64,000 nucleotides of DNA from Portibacter marinus (GTDB taxonomy: Bacteria; Bacteroidota; Bacteroidia; Chitinophagales; Saprospiraceae): the NCBI RefSeq assembly GCF_021533195.1, contig NZ_JAJNKB010000001.1, positions 930,001 to 994,000 of the forward strand, in the 5' to 3' direction. Of the stretch, positions 17,789 to 28,000 are shown in pieces (position 1 is the stretch's first letter; the number at the start of each line of letters is the position of its first letter). Under the pieces are notes generated by a model, which was not told where the DNA came from, searched no databases, and saw only the letters and a list, made by a program, of their open reading frames with translations. The position numbers and the translations under genes are program-made.

Positions 17789-20163
17789 GAACTATCATAT
17801 TTTTACTTAGTGTCATCTCTGGGATTTATGTCAATGGCCAGATATGCGTAGGGACAGCTGGACAACTGGAATGGCAGGCATGGGAGGGCTTGTTTGATGG
17901 TCAATTCTCGGAGTTAAGTGCAGATCCGGATTTCCCGGGAAACCCAGATGTGGTGCAAAATATCTTCAGACTCAAAAGTCCAAGTAATTACAACGACTAC
18001 TATGGTACAAGAGTGGAAGGTTTTATATCTGTTCCACAAAACACCACTGCGACCTTTAATGTAACCGGAGATCACTATGTCCAATTCTATTTAAGTTCAA
18101 ATGAAAATCCAGCCAATAAGCAGTTGATTGCTCGAGTATACGAGCCAGTTAGCGAACTAGAGCATAATACCTATCCCGAACAGACCTCTGCTCCGGTTAA
18201 TTTAATCGCGGGTGAGTACTACTATTTTGAGGTTTTACTCGTTGATCGATGGGGTTCTGATCGATTTTCCATTTGGTGGCAGACAGATCTTGTGAGTAGT
18301 ACTCAATGGAATGTGGTCACAGCAGCTTATCTTTTCGGAGTAGGATGCAAAGATGAACCTTGCCCTGAATTAGGCACTCCTTGTGATGACGGAGACAACA
18401 ATACCTCAGATGATGTAGAGGATGGTCATTGCAATTGTTTTGGGAAGCCCTCTACTTCTGATGTTTGTGTAGGTGAGCGTGGGGCATTGACTGCCTACAG
18501 ATACGATGGTATTCCCGGAGGTTCACTCAATGACCTTTATGAAGCTCCTCATTTTCCAGGCATGCCCACTACTAGCGAGTCCTGCTCTATCTTTGGACGA
18601 GAAGACACCAATGACTTTAATGATATTGGCTTTGCAATGCAGGCATATCTGACCGTTCCTGTTAGTGGTCTTTATAAGTTTAATGTTACCGGTGATGATA
18701 ACACGATCTTATTCATCAGTTCAGATCATAACCCTGAAAATAGACAAGCACATCAGATGTTGGTGTCAGGCTGGACGAATATGACTGAACACGATAAATA
18801 CATCTATCAAAGTACCTCATTTATTTATCTGGAAAGAGGACAGTACTACTATATTGAAATCAATCAAAAAGATGGAGGTGGTGGCGAACATTTTTCAGCA
18901 TTCTGGCAAACACCATTCACGGATTTGGGAGTGTGGAAAAGGATTCCAGCGATATACTTCTTTGATTACAATTGTGAAGTGGCATGCATTCCCCAAGGCA
19001 CCATTTGCGACGATGGAGATCCCTTCACGAATGACGATACATATAATGATAGTTGTGAATGTCAAGGAATTCCGTGTTCTGGACCTGATTGTGATAGCCC
19101 GCTGGCTAATTACATTCCAAAAGAAAAGTGCGCTCCTAGTAGCAGTTTAGATAACAATGAAAGGAGCTCCTGGATTTCTTGTGCAAGGACTGCGAATCCT
19201 AACTCCTCAAGAGGCAATGGTCACTGGATCATGTATGATTTAGGCAATCGGCACGAATTGCATCAGACCCAGATTTGGAATTATAACAAGGCAGGTGAAA
19301 CAGAAAAAGGAATGACATCTGTGGCTATTGATTACTCTGAAGATGGTCAGCAGTGGACAGAGTTCGGGACTTATAATTGGGCTCTGGCACCAGGTAGTGA
19401 TGGATATGGCGGCTTTACGGGACCAGATTTTCAAGGTATCTATGCGAATTATGTTTTGATCACATCATTGGATGCCGGTTCAGCTTGCAAAGGAATAGGC
19501 AAAGTCGCTTTTACGACTGTGAATTGTCCTCAAGCGGGTACACTTTGCAATGATGGAGATCCGCTTTCTTTTAATGACAAATATGATAATAATTGTGAAT
19601 GCAAAGGTTCTGCATTTGATGTCAATGACTGTGGAGAATTACAGGTTTTATTGGGAGATACCTTGATAGGAACCAATAAATTTAGCGCTATTGAAAATGT
19701 TCAATCCATCAGTGATGTAGCAGCCAATAGTCGCGTTTCATTCGTGGGTGGAAAGTCAATAATTTTAGAGCCGGGATTTGAAACAACCGGGCAAACTTAT
19801 TTTTTAGCGAGCATAGATCCATGTGAAACGCCAGAAGTACAGGCGCTGATGGTCAGTAGAGCTGATGCTATTCTTGCCAATAGGGCACAACGGGAAAAAG
19901 ATCGTATCGAAGGTCTAGCCGTTAGAAATTTAGAAGATGATATTATAGAGGTCTCCTATTTCGTAAAAGAACCGGGCCGCGCCAGTCTTGAGATTTATGA
20001 TAATTCAGGTCATAAGCTGTTTACGTTAATGAATCATGAGTTTACCAATCAGGGTTTGTACCGCAAATTATTCAGATCAAAAAAGCTGGCCAAAGGAGAG
20101 CTATTCGTGAGGTTCAATCGAGGGGAAGAGGTTTTGGAAAAATCATATTTGATGCAGCCATAG
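17785..20163 (+). CDS. Secreted multi-domain protein: two PA14-like domains, discoidin-like domain, sorting tail
   Basis: A 792-residue exported protein. The start is the ATG at 17785 in the ATGA overlap; it begins directly at the signal peptide (IIFLLSVISGIYVNGQ). Two PA14/GLEYA-like domains (about 20-200 and 240-410) each contain a VTGDHYVQFYLSSNENP or VTGDDNTILFISSDHNP strand. Three Cys-rich linkers repeat a pattern GTxCxDGD-x-x(T/S)-x-x-D-x(6)-C-x-C-x-G (about 208, 415 and 603). A discoidin (F5/8C)-like carbohydrate-binding domain lies between the second and third linkers. After a coathanger-like segment (GGKSIILEPGFETTGQTYFLA) the last 75 residues look like a T9SS type A sorting domain. 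Probably a surface glycan-binding partner of the DUF1800/DUF1501 pair. Confidence 0.85.
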   Translation: MRTIIFLLSVISGIYVNGQICVGTAGQLEWQAWEGLFDGQFSELSADPDFPGNPDVVQNIFRLKSPSNYNDYYGTRVEGFISVPQNTTATFNVTGDHYVQFYLSSNENPANKQLIARVYEPVSELEHNTYPEQTSAPVNLIAGEYYYFEVLLVDRWGSDRFSIWWQTDLVSSTQWNVVTAAYLFGVGCKDEPCPELGTPCDDGDNNTSDDVEDGHCNCFGKPSTSDVCVGERGALTAYRYDGIPGGSLNDLYEAPHFPGMPTTSESCSIFGREDTNDFNDIGFAMQAYLTVPVSGLYKFNVTGDDNTILFISSDHNPENRQAHQMLVSGWTNMTEHDKYIYQSTSFIYLERGQYYYIEINQKDGGGGEHFSAFWQTPFTDLGVWKRIPAIYFFDYNCEVACIPQGTICDDGDPFTNDDTYNDSCECQGIPCSGPDCDSPLANYIPKEKCAPSSSLDNNERSSWISCARTANPNSSRGNGHWIMYDLGNRHELHQTQIWNYNKAGETEKGMTSVAIDYSEDGQQWTEFGTYNWALAPGSDGYGGFTGPDFQGIYANYVLITSLDAGSACKGIGKVAFTTVNCPQAGTLCNDGDPLSFNDKYDNNCECKGSAFDVNDCGELQVLLGDTLIGTNKFSAIENVQSISDVAANSRVSFVGGKSIILEPGFETTGQTYFLASIDPCETPEVQALMVSRADAILANRAQREKDRIEGLAVRNLEDDIIEVSYFVKEPGRASLEIYDNSGHKLFTLMNHEFTNQGLYRKLFRSKKLAKGELFVRFNRGEEVLEKSYLMQP

Positions 20164-20300
20164 AAAGAGGATGATAGCGTGATATGACACAATTTAGAAC
20201 GACTGCTAGCAGGTAGCAATCGATTTCGTAAGTCAATAATCATTTAGTGGTTGTCACCGTAATCTTTATAGTTTGAAAAGTATTCTTTTACTTTGCCAGG

Positions 20301-20972
20301 ATGAAACGATTCTATGCTACCAAATCTATGTATCTGCTTTTTTTGTTGGTACTAATTTCCATATTCAGCTGCTCTGATGTGTCTTCCTTCGAACTAAAAG
20401 AAGGTGATCTGCTTTTTCAAAAATGGGAAGCTTCTGACTTTGCCAAAGCGATCAATGCTGTTACAGAAGGATACGATGGCCACGACTTTGCACATGTGGG
20501 GATGGTCATTGAAGATGCCGGTGAACTTAAAGTTTTTGAAGCAACGATGGCTGGAGGTGTTGGCTTAACACCATTAGATACCTTTTTAAATGCAAGTTTG
20601 ACTACAGGTTTGAAGCCTAACATCGCAGTTGGCAGAATAAAGGCCCAATTCCAAGATGCTATTCCTTCGATCAATGACTGGGTAATCAGCCAAATGGACA
20701 AGCCTTACGATACCCTTTTTATTTATGGAAATGAAAAATATTACTGTTCCGAATTGATTCATGACGCTTTCAATAATCACGCTAGTGAACAAATATTCAG
20801 CTTAGAACCGATGACCTTTAAAGATCCCGAGACCAACGAATACTTTCCCATTTGGCTCGATTATTTCGAACGTTTTAACTCGCACATTCCGGAAGGTCAG
20901 CCAGGCATTAACCCCGGACTAATGAGCCGTTCAGAAAAGCTGGAAGTGGTTTATGAATACTTCTCGCAATAG
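20301..20972 (+). CDS. YiiX/YebB-like permuted papain-fold amidase lipoprotein
   Basis: A 223-residue putative lipoprotein (lipobox LISIFSCSD, Cys at about 24). The rest matches the permuted NlpC/P60-like cysteine hydrolases of the YiiX/DUF830 type: KEGDLLFQ starts the domain, HDFAHVGMVIE gives the catalytic His and EKYYCSELIHDAF gives the catalytic Cys. This family hydrolyses amide or thioester bonds, often in cell-wall peptides or lipids; the substrate here is unknown. The start ATG at 20301 follows TTACTTTG by 5 bases, a near match to the -7 element, so the mRNA may be nearly leaderless. It stands alone between the DUF1501 operon and a NIPSNAP gene. Confidence 0.88.
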   Translation: MKRFYATKSMYLLFLLVLISIFSCSDVSSFELKEGDLLFQKWEASDFAKAINAVTEGYDGHDFAHVGMVIEDAGELKVFEATMAGGVGLTPLDTFLNASLTTGLKPNIAVGRIKAQFQDAIPSINDWVISQMDKPYDTLFIYGNEKYYCSELIHDAFNNHASEQIFSLEPMTFKDPETNEYFPIWLDYFERFNSHIPEGQPGINPGLMSRSEKLEVVYEYFSQ

Positions 20973-21048
20973 CTAAGGATATGACACATTTTTAAAGATT
21001 ATAAATATATCTAGTTATACATTATCTTACCTGCTCAACTTCATAAGA

Positions 21049-21777
21049 ATGAAAGCATTAGTTTTATCAGTCTTGTTGACATTTGCCATGAATATGGTAT
21101 TTGCACAAGCTCAGGAATACATACAGCTGAGAAAGTACACCTTCGATAAGACTGAACAACTTCAGCAGACCGAAGCATTCATTGAAAACATCTATTTACC
21201 TGAATTGAAGAAAAAAGGTTATTCGAGAGTAGGTGTATTCAGAAATCATGCGGAAGAAAGTGATACTGCACTTTATCTGTATTTGCTACTACCTATTCCC
21301 AATCCAACCACCTTATATGATACTGATATAGAAATACTGGATATTTTCCCTGAGGAAAAACATTATGCAAGAGTAGAAAACGTATTATTAAAATCTTTTC
21401 AGGACATGCCCATGCTAAAACCTTCAGAGCTTTCCGGACCTCGTAAAGATAGAATATATGAACTCAGAAGCTATGAATCTCCTACAGACAAGAAATACAT
21501 AAATAAAGTAGATATGTTCAATGCAGGTGGTGAAGTCATCCTGTTCGAAGAGTTAGGATTCAATGCGGTTTTTTATGGCGAGGTAATCGCAGGATCAAAT
21601 ATGCCTAATCTGATGTATATGACTACTCATGCAAATCAGAAAGCCCGTGATGACAATTGGAAAGCATTTGTCGATGCTCCAAAATGGAAAGAAATCAGCA
21701 GCATGCCTAAGTATCAAAAAAATGTCTCTCACATTGACATTCATTTTCTTTATCCAACCTCTTATTCAGACTATTAA
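21049..21777 (+). CDS. Exported NIPSNAP family protein
   Basis: A 242-residue protein with a signal peptide (LLTFAMNMVFAQA) followed by two NIPSNAP-type alpha/beta-barrel halves. The first half starts EYIQLRKYTFDKTEQ; the second is marked by DRIYELRSYESPTDKKY, the most typical NIPSNAP segment, and ends PKWKEISSMPKYQKNVSHID. NIPSNAP proteins are small dimeric ferredoxin-like proteins of uncertain function; in Bacteroidota they are often exported and found near sugar oxidoreductases. It ends 31 bp from the convergent CotH gene. Confidence 0.9.
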   Translation: MKALVLSVLLTFAMNMVFAQAQEYIQLRKYTFDKTEQLQQTEAFIENIYLPELKKKGYSRVGVFRNHAEESDTALYLYLLLPIPNPTTLYDTDIEILDIFPEEKHYARVENVLLKSFQDMPMLKPSELSGPRKDRIYELRSYESPTDKKYINKVDMFNAGGEVILFEELGFNAVFYGEVIAGSNMPNLMYMTTHANQKARDDNWKAFVDAPKWKEISSMPKYQKNVSHIDIHFLYPTSYSDY

Positions 21778-21808
21778 AGAATTTTTTTCAACGTATAGAA
21801 ATTGAACT

Positions 21809-23164
21809 TCAATCAGTCGAATAGGTCCATGAATCATCACAGGTTCCAGGTAAGTTTTCGTCCAGAAAATCCACACGCTCTTGAATCCACCATTTTAGAT
21901 ACCCAATTTCTTCGTCATAAGTCTCTCCTATAAAGTAGTTCCAATTTACGTATTCATCCAACACCGTCCATTTTTTAAAATTTCTATCCTTGGCCTCGGC
22001 TAGTTGTAAGCCAGTGGCGTCTATCATATTGTAAATATGATCAATAGATAAAAGATCAGACCTAAGGTATTGCCATCTGCACTTTAATTCATTGGTGAAG
22101 TAGGGATCTTCAAGCAATCTTTTCCACCAGTTAGGGGGTTGACTGGAATAAAACAAACCGCATACATCCGCGAATTCGTATTGCCAACCCTCCGGATTAA
22201 AACCACCACAATAATCTGCGTTTCCATAGGAAAGATTAAAATCCCAAACCGGACCACAGGCCAACTTTTTGTTTCTGTCCTTATACATAAAACTACTTGA
22301 ACGATAACCATCGACAGTTTTAGCAAATTCTTGCATGATCATAAAGTCAATAAATGATCCTACATTTATATAAGCGCGATAGCCTGAATCGGGGTCTTGA
22401 AAGTTGCGACTGTAAACTGCTTTTTCAAAATCTGCTATGTAGTTTTCTATATAATTTCTTTGTATTTCGTTAAGTTCTTCTCGCTTCGGATCATGATATA
22501 AGAATTCTAACTTTTTTTGATGTTTAGAACTCCAGGAAATGCTACTGCTTCCAGTGGGTTTGTCAATTTTTATGACATAACCTCCGGTCAGCTTATCTCC
22601 AGATATGTCGTCCATTTCTATCTCCGCGATATCGAGCCTGTGTTTATCTCTTTTAATTTTTTCAATAAGCATGTATAAACCCATATACTCTCCATCAATC
22701 ACTAATTCACAGTATACAAATTTGGGAGACCATGGTTGCATATCACCATATAAGGAATAAGTGATGGCATTCCGCATTAATGATTTATCCGAATAAATGC
22801 CATATAGCACCCAGTCATTTTCTTCAGGTAAGCCCAATAGACTTATATTTAGGTTATTCCCGCATGAATCACGGGTTTCGAGCCCATAACTTTTTTTGGG
22901 ATATTTCTGTGAGGTTGAGCCCCTTATTTCTATTCCGATTTTACCATCATAGTCATTAAAATCGTCATCAATAAAGTTTCGATGGCCCTGTCCATTCCAA
23001 ATGATACCCATATCACACGTTACTTTGGGATCGTCTACAATCTTTTGGCCGTTAGAATTGATGACAATGATGGGTAAATTAGAATCAGTAAATTCGACTT
23101 GTCCATATATCAAGGCCATAGCAAACCAAGAAAAGATCAAGACTTGGAAATATCGGTCGTACAT
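21809..23164 (-). CDS. Secreted CotH-family kinase-like protein
   Basis: A 451-residue exported protein with a short signal peptide (FSWFAMALIYGQ). The CotH domain, an atypical protein-kinase fold that phosphorylates spore-coat proteins in Bacillus, spans about 65-420: KIGIEIRGSTSQKYPKKSYG, DWVLYGIYSDKSLMRNAITY, GLYMLIEKIKRDKHRLDI, GGYVIKIDK and the metal-site segment CGPVWDFNLSYGNAD. All family landmarks are present, so it may be active, but no substrate protein is evident nearby. No sorting domain is seen at the C-terminus. The gene is monocistronic. Confidence 0.9.
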   Translation of the reverse strand: MYDRYFQVLIFSWFAMALIYGQVEFTDSNLPIIVINSNGQKIVDDPKVTCDMGIIWNGQGHRNFIDDDFNDYDGKIGIEIRGSTSQKYPKKSYGLETRDSCGNNLNISLLGLPEENDWVLYGIYSDKSLMRNAITYSLYGDMQPWSPKFVYCELVIDGEYMGLYMLIEKIKRDKHRLDIAEIEMDDISGDKLTGGYVIKIDKPTGSSSISWSSKHQKKLEFLYHDPKREELNEIQRNYIENYIADFEKAVYSRNFQDPDSGYRAYINVGSFIDFMIMQEFAKTVDGYRSSSFMYKDRNKKLACGPVWDFNLSYGNADYCGGFNPEGWQYEFADVCGLFYSSQPPNWWKRLLEDPYFTNELKCRWQYLRSDLLSIDHIYNMIDATGLQLAEAKDRNFKKWTVLDEYVNWNYFIGETYDEEIGYLKWWIQERVDFLDENLPGTCDDSWTYSTD

Positions 23165-23442
23165 AATTAAGTTGCATTCTTTAAATTGTCCATTCTCAAG
23201 TACGAGATACTTAAGGTATAATGACTCTCCAATGTGACCGAAAGTCAGGCTTAATTGTTCGCTCTTTCAACCATCAGGATTGTAATTGAGTAAGGAAGTC
23301 TATGCCATATTTGAGTGTGAGAATTGCTGTTATCTGCAGAAATTATATTGGAAGCCAATAGGACCTTTGCGGTGTCTTGGTGAAAAGTTTTACTTCAAAA
23401 TCAGGAAAAATAATTACCTTTTGCAACTGAAAATTACTTCTG

Positions 23443-24843
23443 ATGAAAATTGACAGACGATCCTTCCTGCACTCTATTTCTCTACTTAGTGCTTCTACCG
23501 CTATGCCACTAAGTTCATTTAACTTTTTAAACATGGGCAGAAAGTTGAGAGTGGCACTAGTGGGAACAGGAGTCAGGGGAACAAGTTTCTGGGGTAAAAG
23601 ACTGCTTGATGAATACTCAGACATCCTAGAATTTGTAGGTCTAAGTGATATCAATCCCGGACGTTTGGAATACGGCCGAAAATACATAGGTACAGATTGC
23701 CCTACTTTTGCCAATTGTGCTGAAATGCTTTCCACAACAAACCCAGATTTATTAATTGTCACTACTAAAGATTCTACGCACCATGAATTCATCATCATGG
23801 GATTGGAAGCAGGAGTGGATGTGTTGACAGAAAAGCCGATGACCACCGATGAAATGAAGTGTCAAGATATTTTAGATGCGGAAAGGGCCTCGAATAAAAA
23901 GTTAATAGTAGGCTTCAACTACCGATGGAGTCCCTATGCCACTGAAGTCAAGAAGTTGTTATCCGAAAATGCCATTGGCAAAATTACCTCAGTAGATTTC
24001 AATTGGTATCTAAATACCTACCATGGTGCCTCTTATTTCAGGAGATGGCATGGCTTGAAGGATTCAGGTGGTACACTTTGGGTCCACAAAGCGACACATC
24101 ACTTTGATTTGCTGAATTGGTGGCTGGATTCTGATCCAGAAGAGGTTTTTGCATATGGAGCTTTAGAACATTATGGCGCCGCCAATGAATTTAGGGGGGA
24201 AAACTGTAGAAAATGTACTTTAAAAGACTCCTGTAAATTCTACTATGACATCACCAAAAGTGAGAGAAATATGGACCTATACGTTGCGCACGAAGAGCAC
24301 GACGGATATATCAGAGATAATTGTCTTTTCCGTAAAGAAATTGATATCTACGATAAAATGTCTGCACAGATCAAGTATATGAATGATACGGTGGTCAATT
24401 ATTCATTGACCACGTATTCACCATTTGAAGGTTGGCGGATCGCATTTAATGGAATGGATGGTCGGATAGAAGCCTGGCAGGATATACCTTATAATGATGA
24501 CGATGCCATATCACAGTCAGACCTGCATGCTGCGGAGATGTCGCAGGCAAATACCAAGAATATATCTGTAAAACCAATTATTGTACATAAGAATTGGAAG
24601 GATTATAAGGTGGCCAATGTTTCCTATGACAGGGGTGGCCATGGTGGAGGTGATAAGCGATTGCAGGACAAATTGATGAAGACGCCGAATGCGCCTGATC
24701 CTTATAAGCATATGGCTTCAGTCCGAGATGGTGCCATGTCTATTTTGATCGGAATAGCAGCTCGAAAGAGCGTCGAGGAAGGTAAAAAAATTAGAATAGA
24801 AGATTTAACGGATTTAAAACCGGCAGTTGATAGAAAAGTCTGA
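23443..24843 (+). CDS. Exported Gfo/Idh/MocA-family oxidoreductase
   Basis: A 466-residue NAD(P)-dependent oxidoreductase with a Tat-like signal (IDRRSFLHSISLLSASTAM). The Rossmann fold starts at about residue 31 (LRVALVGTGVRGTSFWG), and the family EKP motif appears as VLTEKPMTTDEM. The C-terminal alpha/beta domain includes KATHHFDLLNWWLDSDPEEV. Unusual for the family is a cysteine cluster, NCRKCTLKDSCKFY (about 263-276), which could bind a metal. Members with a Tat signal act in the periplasm on sugars or inositol derivatives, carrying a tightly bound cofactor; the substrate is unknown. The gene stands alone and is followed by two palindromic repeats. Confidence 0.92.
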   Translation: MKIDRRSFLHSISLLSASTAMPLSSFNFLNMGRKLRVALVGTGVRGTSFWGKRLLDEYSDILEFVGLSDINPGRLEYGRKYIGTDCPTFANCAEMLSTTNPDLLIVTTKDSTHHEFIIMGLEAGVDVLTEKPMTTDEMKCQDILDAERASNKKLIVGFNYRWSPYATEVKKLLSENAIGKITSVDFNWYLNTYHGASYFRRWHGLKDSGGTLWVHKATHHFDLLNWWLDSDPEEVFAYGALEHYGAANEFRGENCRKCTLKDSCKFYYDITKSERNMDLYVAHEEHDGYIRDNCLFRKEIDIYDKMSAQIKYMNDTVVNYSLTTYSPFEGWRIAFNGMDGRIEAWQDIPYNDDDAISQSDLHAAEMSQANTKNISVKPIIVHKNWKDYKVANVSYDRGGHGGGDKRLQDKLMKTPNAPDPYKHMASVRDGAMSILIGIAARKSVEEGKKIRIEDLTDLKPAVDRKV

Positions 24844-24845
24844 AA

Positions 24846-24969
24846 GGACTGTCAAACTTCATTTACCAGATAACATTACCTTCCTTCCACATGCTTCACG
24901 CGAGACTCTGGGACTGTCAAATTTCATTTGCCAGATAGCACAACCTTCCTTTCATTTGTTTCACTCAAG
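24846..24969 (-). repeat. Two tandem REP-like palindromic units (about 59 bp each)
   Basis: Units at 24846-24904 and 24911-24969 repeat with a 65-bp period and differ at 11 of 59 positions by eye. Each holds an imperfect 21-bp palindrome (24849-24869 and 24914-24934). Read on the minus strand the second is CTGGCAAAT-GAA-ATTTGACAG followed by TCC, the same core as the units at 52058-52284. They sit between the ends of the Gfo/Idh/MocA gene and the giant surface protein gene. Confidence 0.85.
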
Positions 24970-24994
24970 TTCCTTTGTAATTACCTAGCCAGGC

Positions 24995-25026
24995 AAAAAA
25001 AAGCAGCTCTCGACTAAAGAGCTGCT
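24995..25026 (-). terminator. Rho-independent terminator of the giant surface protein gene
   Basis: Read on the minus strand, the perfect 9-bp stem AGCAGCTCT / AGAGCTGCT (25026-25018 and 25010-25002) with a 7-base loop is followed by a run of T (24995-25002). It lies about 70 bases past the stop codon of the 4135-residue gene. Confidence 0.9.
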
Positions 25027-25094
25027 CGACCGCCATAAGGCATTTAATAAACTACATGCCCACCAATGCCTTTGCACTGGCAGGCTATTTCTTT

Positions 25095-28000
25095 CTATTG
25101 GATAAACACCATTTTCTTTGTCATTTTATATCCATCCGTAATCAATTCATAGTAATATACGCCCAGAGCACCAAACTCACCAGCATTCACATCATACTTG
25201 TGTATTCCTGGCTCATAATCCGCTTCATGATCCACAATTAACTTTCCAGCTGCATTAAACACTCGTAATCTTGCTCGCATTGCTTCCGGTAAACTAAATG
25301 ATATTACCGTATTTCTAATCCAAGGATTCGGCTCATTCTGGAACAACTTCGGCTTGCCCACTCCATGAATGGTTCCGTCTCTTAAGGTTAGATTTATGTC
25401 CCGTAGCTCTCCCTCCGAAGTGTAGGCCTCTTTCGTAGTGATCACACTGTTCAAAGAAATTATTTCAGACAGCATGATGTCCTCTTGAGCAACCAATGTA
25501 ATTCCAAACAAGGCTTCATCTCCATTCATTTCCAGGCCTACTGCATTTTCCCAACTGCAGGCAAGGAATCCCTTCTCTAAAAACCTTTTTCCAAAATTAG
25601 AATCAGAGATTCCATGAGTCAATCCTGTCACTTCCTGGATGGTCGCAACCGCAGGATCAATGCTCATTGTAAACTGATATCCCGCGATATTTTTGATGCT
25701 ATCTCCATAAAATGGAATTTGTACCATCTCACCTTTTTTGATCAATCTATCATGGAATGAAAGTTCGAATGGTAGTTCACCACTGCGTTTTTCGGCGATA
25801 ATTGGCTGGCCATTCAATTCCACATTCCCATTGACATCACCCACTTTCAAGCCTAAAAAGTCCACAACCATATTACTCGCTAAATCATAGATTTCATACG
25901 TTTCTGGTATAGCCTGAGCCCATGGGTCTCGTGGATCCAGGAATTGGTAGGTGGCATCTAGGAACCTCCAACTCGTATTATTGGAGAAAGAATCTTGAAT
26001 TCCTAAAATCATCTTTCTGAGTTGAAGAATATCCGATCCAGTTACCTTTCCATCTCTATTAACATCCGCAGCAATCAGCTTGTATGGACTGCCTAATTCA
26101 GAAATTCCCAAAATATGTCTTTGTATTAAGAGCAAGTCTAGTGTTGAAACACCATTCATGTACTCGTCGTCTTTACGCGGCTTGACCTGGTAGTCTCCTC
26201 CCAAAGGCATATTAGGCATCACATATTGACCATTTTCATCTGTAAACTGTCTCATATCAGTGCCCTCCAGAGCCACCTCTACATCACTAATTTCCACATC
26301 AGTTTCTGTAAAAAGAGTACCCGAAATATCCAGGAATGCTCCGTCAATGCACAGGCCATCGTTGTCCTCTATTAGTATGAAGGTCGCACAGAAATCCTGG
26401 GCTCCGTTAGGCGCAGTGACATAAAGTTGCAGTGCTTGCTGACCTACATCTTCACATCCAAATGTTCTTAAGGTATCCTCTACATCGGTTGAAAAGCTTA
26501 TGGTCAAATCATCAAAGCAAGGATGATCACTACCTGCATCAATAAAGTCCGGAGTCAGCATGACCAGTGGTGTGACCACGCCCATTGTATCCATCAGTGT
26601 CAGATTGGTACTTATACCCTGGAAACACTTAGGACTAGGCGCTTTGTTATTCACGACTTCGAAAGTGTACTCGCAACCTGTTAAATTGCCACATCCATCT
26701 CCGACCACCCAATAGATCGTATGCTTACCCACAGGATACAAATCACTGGCATCACTTCCTTCACCTTGTATGTCAATTCTACCATCACTGAATGCATCAA
26801 TTTCATATCCGTAAATCAAATCTTCTGAATTTAAACAGTCATCCGTAGCGCTCATAGTCAATGGCACAAATACATCTCCACAATCAGCATCCAGGCTTTC
26901 CACGGTGATATCCTCACAACTTGCGGTTAAAACAGGAGCTACATCATTATTAATCGTTATTGTTTGAACTGAATCAAATATGACGAACACATTATTCTCC
27001 CTCTGGCACCAGTCACTGACAAACCAGGTTCGCTCGATCACCAGGCATCCATTACCATCAATAATCCTGTCCTCAAAGGTTGAGCTGACCATATCACAGT
27101 TGTCTTCCTCGTACTGAGGGAAATTCTGACCTTCCGGCAAGTTATTGGGATTCAAATCATCTCCATTGCATTGATTCAGTGTAATATCGTCAGGCCAATC
27201 AATATCAGATTCCAGGAATGGAGAAGGATTGACCAAAGTGATGCGCTGTACCACACTAACTGTCTCACCGTTTGGACTTGTCGCTGTTAATGTTCTAATA
27301 AGGGACCCGTTTCCACATTGATCCAGATCACCACTTGTAATCTCACTCATTGCTGCAGTGGAGCAATTGTCCAATATCAGTCCATCTTGTGCAGGACCGC
27401 TAAATACTGCAGCTTCATCATCAATGATGATAGGCTGGATCGAATCGGGATCATTGACAAGAGTTCCAAAGACACCTAGATCATCCATGCTAAATGGAAA
27501 GTCACATGAAATCGTTATGTCTGGCAATCCTGCCACCAATACTGGAGGTACCTTGTCCTGAATGGTCACTTCAGCCATACATTGATTAGAATTACCTCCT
27601 AAGTCAGTCACCCTTAGCGCCACCATGATGTTATCAGGTCCAATGTCATCACAAGTAAAATCAACAGCCTCCATAAACCCAAGATCGTCATCCATCCTTC
27701 TTATATCAAGAGTTACTGGACCACATTCATCCATACTGCCATTGTCCAGATTTACTGCACTAAGCGAGGCACGTCCCTCTGAATTCAAGCTTATGGTCGT
27801 GAACCCATCACAGATGGTCACGGGTTGAGCTAAATCCTGAACTGTCACGTTATAGCTAGCTGTAGTAGAGTTTCCGCAAACGTCATAGGCTATATAACTA
27901 ACCGTAGAAATACCCACAGGTAATTCAATCGTGGCACCATTCTGATCCATGACAAAACCACCTTCGTAGCTGATGTCTATTCTGATGTCATCCGGATTAC

